Positions 25,459-32,987 are shown, counted from the stretch's first letter. The stretch is DNA of 34,552 nt from Rhodospirillales bacterium (GCA_903970615.1 CAJCJH010000109.1:1-34552), one strand, 5' to 3'. A program made the numbers and translations. The notes: a model not told the origin generated them from the letters alone.

Positions 25459-27297
25459 TCATTCGGTTGATTTGCAATCAGCCCTTTTGCTCGCTGCCAG
25501 AAAAGCGCGCCAGCCGCCGAATTCGGTGATGTCGCGTGCGCTTTCCGCGGCCCAGCCTTCGCAGATGAAACCTTTCACCTTGCGGCCATCGGCGAGGTCC
25601 AGTGTGCCGATGCCGAGCGGTGCGGAAATCAGTGCCACGAACGATCCGAAAGCGGCCACCGGCATATCCCATAGCTCGACTTCGATACTGGCGCCGGTTT
25701 GCGCTTTCACCAGTCCCGGCTTCGGAGGCACCGTGCCCGGCAGCGCCAGAAGCCTGTAATTGCTGGCAGTCACGCTGGTTTCGATCAGGCGCGCATTGCG
25801 TTCGGTGAGTTGATGATTCAACGGCATGCCGCTCAAATGCGCGCCGACCACCGCCAGCCGCACCACATCGTTCGTAGACGCGTCGATGGCTTTCGATGCA
25901 ACGCCGGCTTGTGGAATCGGTCGGCCACTGGTGCCGAGCGTCCACGGCGCATGGCGCTGCCAGCGCTGTCCGAATTCGGCGAGCGCGGCATCGCTCCAGG
26001 CAGGCGCGATCAGCGTGATACCGAACGGCAGACCGTCGCTGCGCAGGCCGGCTGGCAGCGCCAACGCGCAGTAATTGAGCAGGTTGACGAAATTGGTGTA
26101 CGTGCCGAGCTGCCGGTTCAGCGTCACTGGTTCGGCTTCGACTGCGGCGATCGTCGGAAAAATCGGCGCTGTCGGCACCAGCAGTGCGTCGACATCGTGC
26201 ATCAACCGCTGTGCCTCGCGTGCCAATTGTGCCCGTCGATATTCGGATTTGAAGGCATCGGCCGCGCTCATCGTGCGTGCCGGCTCGATGATGCCGCGCA
26301 CCACCGGGTTCATTTCAGCGGCATGATCGCACATGAAATCTTCGATCGCCGCATAACGCTCCGCCAGCCACGCGCCTTCATAAAGCAATGCTGCGACCCC
26401 GTGCAGCGGCGCGAAATCCAGCGGCACCAGTTCCGCGCCCAAGGACTCGATACGTTTCAGCGAAACGGCGAAAGCGGCTGCGGATTTTTGATCGCCAAAA
26501 AACTGCGGCGACGCGGGTACGCCGAGGCGCGGCCGCTCAGGAAGTTTCGTACGAGTGGTCGCTGCGGCTTGTACACGCGAATAGGGATCATGCTCGTCGT
26601 AGGCCGCCGCAAGACGAGCGATGAAATTCGCATCATCGACCGTCAATGCCAGTATCGACAGGCAATCCAGCGAACGGCACGCCGGCACCATGCCGCGTGA
26701 ACTGAGCCAGCCGCGTGTGGGTTTGAGTCCAACGATGTTGTTCAAGCCCGCCGGCACACGGCCCGAGCCGGCGGTGTCGGTGCCGAGGGCGAACGGCACC
26801 AGCCCGCGCGCGACCACCGAGGCCGAGCCGGAACTGGAGCCGCCGCCGATGTAGTTCGCATCGAAGCTGTTCGGCACGACACCGTAAGGCGAGCGCGTGC
26901 CGACCAAGCCGGTGGCAAACTGGTCGAGATTGGTTTTGCCGATCAGGATAGCGCCGGCATCCAGCAAGCGCTGCACGGAGGGCGCGGTCATTGTCGCGGT
27001 GTAGGCAAAAGCGGGGCAGGCCGCGGTGGTGGAAAGTGCTGCGACGTCGATGTTGTCCTTCACCGCAAACGGCACGCCGTACAGCGGCAGCCGCGAGATA
27101 TCGCCATCGACCGCAGCCAAGCACTGTTCGAGTTTTACGAGCTGCTTGCTCAGCGCTTCGGAATCGGCATCCAGCAAAAGAATCCATGCGGGATCATCCG
27201 CAACGATTTTTTGCAGCAAGCTGCGAATCGCCGTTTGCGGCGTGATCTCGCCGCTGCGGTAAAGGCTTTGCCAATCGCTGAGCGTCAATGGCGGCAT
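25459..27297 (-). CDS. atzF: Allophanate hydrolase
   Basis: A 612-residue amidase-signature enzyme with an extra C-terminal domain, the length and layout of AtzF/DUR1 allophanate hydrolases. The catalytic triad is visible as Lys80 (GVPFAVKDNIDV), Ser154 (GGGSSSGSA) and nucleophile Ser178 (GTDTAGSGRVPAG). The C-terminal domain (about 455-600) begins near HLSGMPLNHQLTERNARLIE and includes GFICEGWAAESARDITEFGGW; this domain is diagnostic for allophanate hydrolase against other amidases. It converts allophanate to ammonia and CO2, the last step of urea-amidolyase, cyanuric acid and biuret pathways. No urea carboxylase is present, and two BiuH-like hydrolases lie upstream, so biuret is the likely source. 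The ATG at 27297 has no clear Shine-Dalgarno; a GC hairpin lies 40 bp before it. Confidence 0.93.
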   Translation of the reverse strand: MPPLTLSDWQSLYRSGEITPQTAIRSLLQKIVADDPAWILLLDADSEALSKQLVKLEQCLAAVDGDISRLPLYGVPFAVKDNIDVAALSTTAACPAFAYTATMTAPSVQRLLDAGAILIGKTNLDQFATGLVGTRSPYGVVPNSFDANYIGGGSSSGSASVVARGLVPFALGTDTAGSGRVPAGLNNIVGLKPTRGWLSSRGMVPACRSLDCLSILALTVDDANFIARLAAAYDEHDPYSRVQAAATTRTKLPERPRLGVPASPQFFGDQKSAAAFAVSLKRIESLGAELVPLDFAPLHGVAALLYEGAWLAERYAAIEDFMCDHAAEMNPVVRGIIEPARTMSAADAFKSEYRRAQLAREAQRLMHDVDALLVPTAPIFPTIAAVEAEPVTLNRQLGTYTNFVNLLNYCALALPAGLRSDGLPFGITLIAPAWSDAALAEFGQRWQRHAPWTLGTSGRPIPQAGVASKAIDASTNDVVRLAVVGAHLSGMPLNHQLTERNARLIETSVTASNYRLLALPGTVPPKPGLVKAQTGASIEVELWDMPVAAFGSFVALISAPLGIGTLDLADGRKVKGFICEGWAAESARDITEFGGWRAFLAASKRADCKSTE

Positions 27298-27338
27298 GAG
27301 TGGGACGAGTGCATCGATGAATTCGCGTGCGTGGATTT

Positions 27339-27365
27339 CCGCCGCCCGTGTGAAGTGGGCGGCGG
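27339..27365. repeat. Strong GC hairpin between permease and atzF genes
   Basis: CCGCCGCCC (27339-27347) and GGGCGGCGG (27357-27365) are perfect complements around a 9-nt loop. In the direction of transcription (minus strand) no T-run follows, so it is not a standard terminator. It lies about 42 bp before the atzF start, in a 163-bp gap inside an otherwise tight gene group. It could stabilise or process the mRNA, or reduce atzF expression relative to the permease. Confidence 0.7.
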
Positions 27366-27460
27366 CGGATCAAGTCCTCGATCAAAAAATTGAGCGCGAT
27401 TGCCGATGAGTCTCGGCCGTGCGACTGGTTTGGCTGTTCATTCGCAAGTTCGACTACTCG

Positions 27461-29047
27461 TTATTTCGCCGGCGAAAAATGCTGTTCGTCTTCGTGGCTG
27501 GCAACCGGCGTTGCGACCGTGACCATCGCGCAGACCCGCAGGATGAAGGCGACGACCAGATAACTGATCGCAACCAGCGGCGTTTTCGCAATGCCGATCG
27601 CCTCGCTGTGCATGAAGCCGAAGAAGGTCAGCACCGCACCGGTGAGCGCGAAGGCGGCGGCCTTGTTGTAGGCGCGATCGATCATGCAGGCGGTGATCGC
27701 GGCCATGATGACGCTCACCAGAATCGCGCCGCTGCCGAAAATTTCGAGGCCTTTATAAAGTACGCCGGTGCCGGCGAGTTTGTCGAGGCCGACTGCTGCG
27801 GCATTGGTGCCGGCGGCGCCGAGCGCGTTGTCGATCATCGTTTTGCCCCAGCCGGCGACTTGCGGAATCAACGCCAGAATCACTGCGGGCGCATGACTGC
27901 GCGGTGTTTCCTGGAATGCCTGCGCACCGATCAGCATGCCGATGTAGAGCAGGATCGGCGAGATCGCTACCACCGGGATCAGCGCCATCATCAGCGCCAG
28001 AATGCCGAACCACGACAGGATCAAAACCATCACGCCGGTGGCGGCGGAATAGCCGATGCGGCCGCCGATCGCTTTCCAGCCCGGATGGCCGATGTAAACC
28101 GCGTTGATGAATGGATTGCCGAGGCAGCAGCCGATCAGGCTGACCACGCCATCGGCGGTGAGCACGCGCGTGGTCGGGAAGCTGTCGCCACCGACGGCCG
28201 CGCTTTCGACGTTGTTCATCGCTTCGACCAGGTCATAAATGCCGAACGGAATCGCGGTGACCAGAATCACGCCCAGAAACTGGAAGCCGGAAAATATGTG
28301 GCCCACCGCCGGCACCGGAAACGAGAAGCCGAAGCTGGCGAGCGAATCGCCCAAGCCTTTTGGCGTTAGCCCGCCGAAGTTCAGACCGAGCGCGGTCGAA
28401 CCCCAGGCAATTGCGGAACCGACGGCGATGGCAACCAAGCCCGCCGGAACGCCTTTGTACTTGACGCCGCCGAACCAGCTGGCGATGAGGATGGCGAAGC
28501 AAACGATACCGATCACCGGCGTCATGTACATATCGAGCGCGGGCCGCAGCGAGATGAACGCGATCGACACCCCGGCGAGCGCGCCGAGCAGTGCTGCGCG
28601 CGGCGTGATGCGACGGATCACCGGCGCCACAAAGCCGCCGGCCATCAGCACGAAACTCTGCACGAACACCCAGGTGAGGCCAGCTTCCCAGCCCTTGATC
28701 GGATCGCCGCTTTTTGCCGCGATCGGCAGCATGATGACGAACACGACGACGAACATGTGCGGCACGCTGATGCCCGAAGGCAGAGCGCAGACATCGTTGC
28801 GGCCAGTGCTTTTTGCCAGCCGATACGCGAGCCAGGCGTAGTAAAACGTGGACAGCATCATCATCAAACCGGTGGCCGGCAGGATGTGGCCAAAAACGAT
28901 GTCGTCCGGCAGCTTCAGCACGTAACGCAACAGCGCAGTAAGCGTGAGCATGTTCACCAGAATGTTGGTGCCGAAACCGAAGAACGCATTCCAGTCGCCG
29001 GGTGCCCAGATTTTGGGTTTGAATCCAGCCATCGTCGTCGTCGTCAT
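27461..29047 (-). CDS. NCS2-type permease, candidate ureide importer
   Basis: A 528-residue membrane protein with about 12-14 hydrophobic segments, of the NCS2 xanthine/uracil/guanine permease superfamily. Recognisable stretches are WNAFFGFGTNILVN near the start, ALPSGISVPHMFVVVF, and the segment LGNPFINAVYIGHPGWKAIGGR in the second half. Known members are proton symporters for nucleobases. Its place between a BiuH-like hydrolase and allophanate hydrolase suggests it imports the pathway substrate (biuret, triuret or a purine breakdown product); this is inference. The ATG at 29047 is chosen because GGAG lies six bases upstream; a nearby ATG at 29053 leaves no spacing. The hydrolase gene ends 60 bp upstream on the same strand. 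Confidence 0.85.
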   Translation of the reverse strand: MTTTTMAGFKPKIWAPGDWNAFFGFGTNILVNMLTLTALLRYVLKLPDDIVFGHILPATGLMMMLSTFYYAWLAYRLAKSTGRNDVCALPSGISVPHMFVVVFVIMLPIAAKSGDPIKGWEAGLTWVFVQSFVLMAGGFVAPVIRRITPRAALLGALAGVSIAFISLRPALDMYMTPVIGIVCFAILIASWFGGVKYKGVPAGLVAIAVGSAIAWGSTALGLNFGGLTPKGLGDSLASFGFSFPVPAVGHIFSGFQFLGVILVTAIPFGIYDLVEAMNNVESAAVGGDSFPTTRVLTADGVVSLIGCCLGNPFINAVYIGHPGWKAIGGRIGYSAATGVMVLILSWFGILALMMALIPVVAISPILLYIGMLIGAQAFQETPRSHAPAVILALIPQVAGWGKTMIDNALGAAGTNAAAVGLDKLAGTGVLYKGLEIFGSGAILVSVIMAAITACMIDRAYNKAAAFALTGAVLTFFGFMHSEAIGIAKTPLVAISYLVVAFILRVCAMVTVATPVASHEDEQHFSPAK

Positions 29048-29107
29048 CTTCATCTCCGTTACGTGATGCGATCGCACAGGCAATCGCGTTGCATTCAACG
29101 AGCGCAA

Positions 29108-29800
29108 TCAGCTGGTGCCGATCACATTCATTGCCTTGATCAAGTGATCCGAATGCGTGATCCAGCCGAAGATGCCGCCTTGTGCTGCGATCATCTTCAG
29201 GCCGGCTCGGTGAAATTCCGGGAAATACGAACCGACGCAATCTTCCGGCACCAGACATTCATAGCCGCGATCGTTGGCCTCGCGGATGGTGCTGTTGACG
29301 CAGACCTCGGTGGTCACACCGGTGACGACCAACTGCGAAATGCCGTGCTGCTGCAAGATCAGTTGCAGGTCGGTGGCGTAAAAAGCGCCTTTGCCCGGCT
29401 TATCGATCACCGGCTCGTTGGCGGCGGGATACAGTTCGGGAATGATGTCCTGCCCCGGTTCGCCGCGGATCAGGATGCGACCCATCGGGCCAGCATCGCC
29501 GATCGTGGTCTGCGTGCGGCCGCGGATTTTTTTCGCCGGCGGCAGATCGCTCAGATCGGGCCGATGACCTTCGCGCGTATGAATCGCAAGCCATCCCTGC
29601 GCGCGCCAAGCGGCCAGCAATCGGCGATTGGGTTCGATCGTGCGCCGCAGTTGCGACACATCATTGCCGAGCATCGCGCCGAATCCGCCGGGCTCCAGAA
29701 AATCGCGCTGCATATCGATGACCAGCAGCGCGCAACGGCCCGGACTCAAGCCGAATGAGTAGGGTTGCGCATCGATCTCGATTGTCGGGTTAGCGTTCAT
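29108..29800 (-). CDS. Isochorismatase-like cysteine hydrolase, candidate triuret hydrolase
   Basis: A 230-residue cysteine hydrolase of the isochorismatase-like superfamily, closely related to biuret hydrolase. The predicted triad is Asp29 (LLVIDMQRDF), Lys134 (VIDKPGKGAF) and Cys167 (GVTTEVCVNSTIREANDRGY). The shared segments [14 protein letters not shown] and RGEPGQDIIPELYP place it next to BiuH, but it differs in the specificity region: YFPEFHRAGL replaces the [11 protein letters not shown] of the BiuH in the same cluster. Triuret hydrolase (TrtA, described from Herbaspirillum) belongs to this superfamily and also occurs with BiuH, so triuret is the best guess; other ureides are possible. 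The ATG at 29800 is the natural start. It shares strand and spacing with the permease gene that follows. Confidence 0.8.
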   Translation of the reverse strand: MNANPTIEIDAQPYSFGLSPGRCALLVIDMQRDFLEPGGFGAMLGNDVSQLRRTIEPNRRLLAAWRAQGWLAIHTREGHRPDLSDLPPAKKIRGRTQTTIGDAGPMGRILIRGEPGQDIIPELYPAANEPVIDKPGKGAFYATDLQLILQQHGISQLVVTGVTTEVCVNSTIREANDRGYECLVPEDCVGSYFPEFHRAGLKMIAAQGGIFGWITHSDHLIKAMNVIGTS

Positions 29801-29858
29801 GCCGCGAACTTGCGAAGAGCATGCCGATCGATTTAAGCGCTGTTTGCCGAGTTGCCGA

Positions 29859-30815
29859 TCAGAAGCCGAGGCTGAAACCGGCAATGCCATTGAACACATT
29901 GCGGCGTCCGTTCGGGCGGTTGATCGTCAGCGCTTGCGCATCGACCAGCGCGCCATTCAGCAGATTGAAATACTGCAAGCCGATGAAAACGCTCCAGCCG
30001 CCATACTGCGCGGGGATGAACGAAAGTGGTGTCGTCGCCGTAAGCCCGGTCGAAAAAACGCCGAAATTATTGCCGCCGCAACCGATCCCCTTGATTGATT
30101 TCGCCGCCATTGCCGCGCCGCTCGCGCTGTCGCACCAGAATTCGGATGGTCCCACCGAAACCCAGGTCGGCATGGTCAGGGTCAGCGGAACGCTGTCGAG
30201 CTTCAGGGTCGGCTTCGCACCGATTTCCAGATAAGCAGAGGTTCCGGCATTCGCCGGACGGCCGAGAACGACTACCGACGACGGGCTGGAAATCGCCCAG
30301 AAAATTTCCGCGTGCGGTTGTATCGACCAGCTTCTGGCAGCCTGACTATCGTCGAATGTGGCAGTGAATTCGATGTTCTGCTCATTGCTCGGCGAGCCAC
30401 TCGGAAAATTCCAGCTGTCGTAAGTGGCACTCAGCTTGAGCTGCTTCGTCGCCTGGTAATTCACGCCGGCGAAGAAATCCTCCTCGACCCAGGCGCCGGT
30501 TCCGGGCGTGTGCTGGTGAAACGCATCGACATCGTTCCACGAACCCACCACGACCGAAAAATTCTGCGGCAGCACCAACACCAGGCCTGCGACATATTGC
30601 TCCGTGAGTCCTTCGTCGGTGACCAGCAGACCACGCGGCGTGATGTAGTCATTGCTGGCCTGCGCGTTGGCAAAGCCATGAATTGCCGAACCCGGCGAGG
30701 CGTCTGCCGCTGCCGTGCCCGCGTAGAAGGCCGCCAGCAGGAGCAGACCCGAAATACAAGTTTGCAGCCGTGCCGCCGATTTTGTCTGAGCGCTTGCCAA
30801 TCCAGATGCGGTCAT
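29859..30815 (-). CDS. Outer-membrane beta-barrel protein, putative porin
   Basis: A 318-residue protein of unknown family. A signal peptide of about 37 residues (TCISGLLLLAAFYAGTAAADA) is followed by alternating polar/hydrophobic strands rich in Gly, Ser and aromatic residues, for example KLSATYDSWNFPSG and GGWSVFIGLQYFNLLNGALV. The chain ends in GIAGFSLGF, with the terminal Phe recognised by the Bam machinery for barrel insertion. Its size suggests 10-14 strands. Two Cys residues lie close together (WCDSASG...GIGCGG). Its place in the biuret cluster suggests a specific pore for small ureides; this is inference. The ATG at 30815 has GGGAG six bases upstream. A regulatory dyad covers the start region. 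Confidence 0.7.
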   Translation of the reverse strand: MTASGLASAQTKSAARLQTCISGLLLLAAFYAGTAAADASPGSAIHGFANAQASNDYITPRGLLVTDEGLTEQYVAGLVLVLPQNFSVVVGSWNDVDAFHQHTPGTGAWVEEDFFAGVNYQATKQLKLSATYDSWNFPSGSPSNEQNIEFTATFDDSQAARSWSIQPHAEIFWAISSPSSVVVLGRPANAGTSAYLEIGAKPTLKLDSVPLTLTMPTWVSVGPSEFWCDSASGAAMAAKSIKGIGCGGNNFGVFSTGLTATTPLSFIPAQYGGWSVFIGLQYFNLLNGALVDAQALTINRPNGRRNVFNGIAGFSLGF

Positions 30816-30853
30816 CTTGAACTCCCTGTTGTATACAAGATTGAGTTCAAGAT
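30814..30853. promoter_or_regulatory. 40-bp dyad over the outer-membrane gene start, centred on TTGTATACAA
   Basis: The arms ATCTTGAACTC (30814-30824) and GAGTTCAAGAT (30843-30853) are perfect 11-bp complements. The palindrome TTGTATACAA (30829-30838) lies exactly at their centre. The palindrome matches operators typical of GntR/FCD regulators and recurs before biuH. In RNA the arm would pair with part of the Shine-Dalgarno and the first bases of the start codon. TATACA inside the palindrome could also be a -10 box, with TTGCTA 18 bp upstream of it on the minus strand. Confidence 0.7.
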
Positions 30854-30867
30854 TAGCAAACGGCGTG

Positions 30868-30893
30868 CCAATCCCTGTTCATGTAGGGATTGG
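30868..30893. repeat. Inverted repeat between gntR and the outer-membrane gene
   Basis: CCAATCCC (30868-30875) and GGGATTGG (30886-30893) are perfect complements, extendable to 9 bp, with an 8-nt loop. It lies downstream of the gntR stop and upstream of the outer-membrane gene dyad. There is no T-run, so it may be a mRNA stabiliser, a weak terminator or a second regulator site. Confidence 0.5.
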
Positions 30894-30984
30894 TTTCAGA
30901 GATAGACCGAAAAGGGCCAGCGAATGGCAGCGACCAAAACGCCGCCGGGCTTGGCCGGCTTGTCCGCGGGAAGCGGTGCCCCGA

Positions 30985-31707
30985 TCAGGCGGCTACGGAA
31001 TTGTTGCGTCGTTTGCCGGTGTGTGGCTTGTTCGCCAGGTTAGCGCGCGCCTCGTGCAGCATGTGCAGCGTGATCTTGCGTACTTCGCCCTTGCTTTGGG
31101 TGATATGCGAGCGCAGCAGGATGATTGCTTCGGTGGCCTTGCGCCGCAGGATCAGCCGCAGGATTTTTGCGTGCTCTTCGTAGGTCGTGTCAATCCGTGC
31201 CGATTTGAGAAAGTCGAGTCGGCGGATGATGCGGATCTTGTCGGTCAACTCCGCGTGTACCCGCATCACTTCACGATTGCCGGCGGCTTCCACCAGCGAA
31301 CAGTGAAATGCCTCGTCGAGTCCGGCAACCTTGTGCGGATCGGTTTCGCGTTCGTCCGCCGTGACCAGCCAGGTCTTTTTTAGTGCGCCGAGCGATGCGT
31401 CCGAGTCCGTATGACAGAGCCGCTCGATTGAATTGGTCTCCAGCAGGATGCGCAAATCGTAAAGCTCGTCGAAGCGGACGAAATCGAACGGGCATACGCT
31501 CCAGCCGCTGCGGAAATTCACATCAACATAGCCTTCGCGCTTGAGCCGATACAGCGCATCGCGCAGCGGCGTGCGCGATACGCCGAAGCGCAAGGCCAGC
31601 GCAGTCTCGGTGAAGCGATCACCGGGCAGCAGATGGAAATCGAAGATTTCTTCCTTGATGCGCAGGTAAACCTGCTCGGCAAGGGGATTGGCGGGCTGCT
31701 GCTTCAT
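30985..31707 (-). CDS. GntR/FCD-family transcriptional regulator of the ureide cluster
   Basis: A 240-residue GntR-family regulator. The N-terminal winged helix (about 10-75) holds LAEQVYLRIKEEIFDFHLLPGDRFTE and FGVSRTPLRDALYRLKREGYV. The C-terminal FCD domain (about 85-220) holds DELYDLRILLETNSIERL, then DEAFHCSLVEAAGN, then EEHAKILRLI and LLRSHI, giving the Asp/His set that usually binds a metal and an acid ligand. It should repress the surrounding genes until a pathway carboxylate (such as allophanate or a carboxylated ureide) binds; this is inference. The ATG at 31707 gives the family's usual length. TTGCATGCAA lies 27 bp upstream, similar to the sites before biuH and the outer-membrane gene, suggesting autoregulation. 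Confidence 0.92.
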   Translation of the reverse strand: MKQQPANPLAEQVYLRIKEEIFDFHLLPGDRFTETALALRFGVSRTPLRDALYRLKREGYVDVNFRSGWSVCPFDFVRFDELYDLRILLETNSIERLCHTDSDASLGALKKTWLVTADERETDPHKVAGLDEAFHCSLVEAAGNREVMRVHAELTDKIRIIRRLDFLKSARIDTTYEEHAKILRLILRRKATEAIILLRSHITQSKGEVRKITLHMLHEARANLANKPHTGKRRNNSVAA

Positions 31708-31733
31708 TGAAAAAGGGTTATCCGCATCGAATC

Positions 31734-31743
31734 TTGCATGCAA
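31734..31743. promoter_or_regulatory. Candidate GntR operator before gntR (TTGCATGCAA)
   Basis: A perfect 10-bp palindrome 27 bp upstream of the GntR start. It differs from the sites at 30829-30838 and 32966-32975 only by symmetric changes, giving the shared form TTGYATRCAA. Confidence 0.5.
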
Positions 31744-31760
31744 CTCTGTATTCGAAAAGT

Positions 31761-32168
31761 TTACAGGTAAAGACTGAGTGAGGTCGGATCGACCAGGCTC
31801 ACATGCGCGGCGACGATTTTCCAATCCATTCCAAAGCGAATCCAGGTCTGGGTTTGACGCCCGAGCAGCGGGGTATCCGGCGCAGTGAATTCGGTGCAGA
31901 CGCTGGCGGAATCGTTGCCGAATGTCGTAATCAGAGTGCCTTGCAGCTGGCGTGCCGGATGAACCGGCGCAATGCGCGCACGCGAGCGGCGAATGGCATC
32001 GATGCCGAGGCCATGCTCGGCAATTCCATAGCGCAGCGTTCTGCTGTCTTGCCAGAAAAAACTATCGAGCGTGGCCGCATCGTTTTCAAGCAGCGCCGCT
32101 TCGTACCGATCGAAGGCAAGCTGAACTTCGGCCATCACCTCGGGGCGATTGACAGGCTCTGAATCCAT
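31761..32168 (-). CDS. HpxZ/AtzH-like DUF3225 protein
   Basis: A 135-residue SnoaL/NTF2-like protein of the DUF3225 group, which includes HpxZ (oxalurate catabolism in Klebsiella) and AtzH (beside the cyanuric acid genes of Pseudomonas sp. ADP). Typical stretches are FDRYEAALLENDAATLDSFFW, TLRYGIAEHGLGIDAIRRSR, TLITTFGNDSASVCTEFTAP and the ending TWIRFGMDWKIVAAHVSL. Its chemistry is not settled; it appears with amidohydrolases acting on carboxylated ureas, so it may process or remove a side product such as carboxybiuret or dicarboxyurea. The usual partners AtzE and AtzG are absent here. The ATG at 32168 has no clear Shine-Dalgarno. biuH lies about 110 bp upstream on the same strand. Confidence 0.85.
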   Translation of the reverse strand: MDSEPVNRPEVMAEVQLAFDRYEAALLENDAATLDSFFWQDSRTLRYGIAEHGLGIDAIRRSRARIAPVHPARQLQGTLITTFGNDSASVCTEFTAPDTPLLGRQTQTWIRFGMDWKIVAAHVSLVDPTSLSLYL

Positions 32169-32275
32169 GAAAATAGTGGCGGGAAAATTGAACGATGGCC
32201 GACAGTTTAATCAGCCGTCGAAAAAGTTTCCGCATCATCAATGCCCGCTTGAAAGCCTCGCCGGATCAGGCAAGG

Positions 32276-32959
32276 CTAGCCGAGAGCTTCGATCAGTTGC
32301 TTCGAACTGGCCACCGCACCGAATACGCCGCCCTGCATTTTCACCATCTTCAATGCAGCGAGATGATTACCAAGATCAGTCGCCGCGCAGCAATCTTCCA
32401 GCAGCAGACACTCGAAGCCTCGATCGTTGGCCTCGCGCATCGTCGTATGCACGCAGACATCCGTTGTAATGCCGCTGAGCAGCAAATTCCGGATGCCGCG
32501 CGTGCGCAGGATAAGTTCGAGATCGGTCGCGCAAAACGAACCTTTGCCCGGTTTATCGATGATGATTTCACCGGCTTCCGGTGCCAATTCCGCGATGATG
32601 TTCCATCCCGGTTCACCGCGCACCAGGATTTTTCCGCAAGGGCCGTCGTCGCCGATGCCCGCACCGATCCGCCGTGAACGCCAGCGTTTATTGGCCGGCA
32701 GATCGGACAGGTCCGGCCGATGGCCTTCGCGCGTGTGGATGATCGTAAATCCGAGCGGCCGTAAGCGTCCCAGCAATCGGTGGATCGGCTCGATCGGTGC
32801 GCGTGTCAGCGACAGGTCGTATCCCATCTTGTCGACATAGCCGCCAACTCCGCAAAAATCGGTCTGCATGTCGATGACGATCAACGCAGTGTCCGCCGCA
32901 GTAAAGCTGCCGTCGTAAGGCCAAGGGTAAGGGTCAGCGGGAATAGAGCGAAAGTCCAT
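32276..32959 (-). CDS. biuH: Biuret amidohydrolase
   Basis: A 227-residue isochorismatase-superfamily cysteine hydrolase that closely follows BiuH of Rhizobium leguminosarum as recalled. Shared stretches are [11 protein letters not shown] near the start, [53 protein letters not shown] and [17 protein letters not shown]. The triad Asp30, Lys136 and Cys169 corresponds to Asp36, Lys142 and Cys175 of the Rhizobium enzyme with a constant offset of six. It hydrolyses biuret to allophanate and ammonia in the cytoplasm; AtzF at 25459-27297 would finish the pathway. The ATG at 32959 is preferred to a start at 33004, which would overlap the operator. It is the first gene of the same-strand group. Confidence 0.93.
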   Translation of the reverse strand: MDFRSIPADPYPWPYDGSFTAADTALIVIDMQTDFCGVGGYVDKMGYDLSLTRAPIEPIHRLLGRLRPLGFTIIHTREGHRPDLSDLPANKRWRSRRIGAGIGDDGPCGKILVRGEPGWNIIAELAPEAGEIIIDKPGKGSFCATDLELILRTRGIRNLLLSGITTDVCVHTTMREANDRGFECLLLEDCCAATDLGNHLAALKMVKMQGGVFGAVASSKQLIEALG

Positions 32960-32965
32960 GATTAC

Positions 32966-32987
32966 TTGTATACAAGAACGTATACAT
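32966..32987. promoter_or_regulatory. Candidate GntR operator before biuH (TTGTATACAA plus half-site)
   Basis: TTGTATACAA at 32966-32975 is identical to the palindrome before the outer-membrane gene. A second core, ACGTATACAT (32978-32987), follows with its centre 12 bp away. The operator lies only six bases from the biuH ATG, so repressor binding would overlap the likely -10 box or transcription start. Confidence 0.65.

Noticed and set aside
25459-29047. Guanidine or urea pathway (urea carboxylase, ykkC riboswitch)
   Set aside because: No urea or guanidine carboxylase gene and no ykkC-like leader was seen; allophanate is better explained by BiuH.
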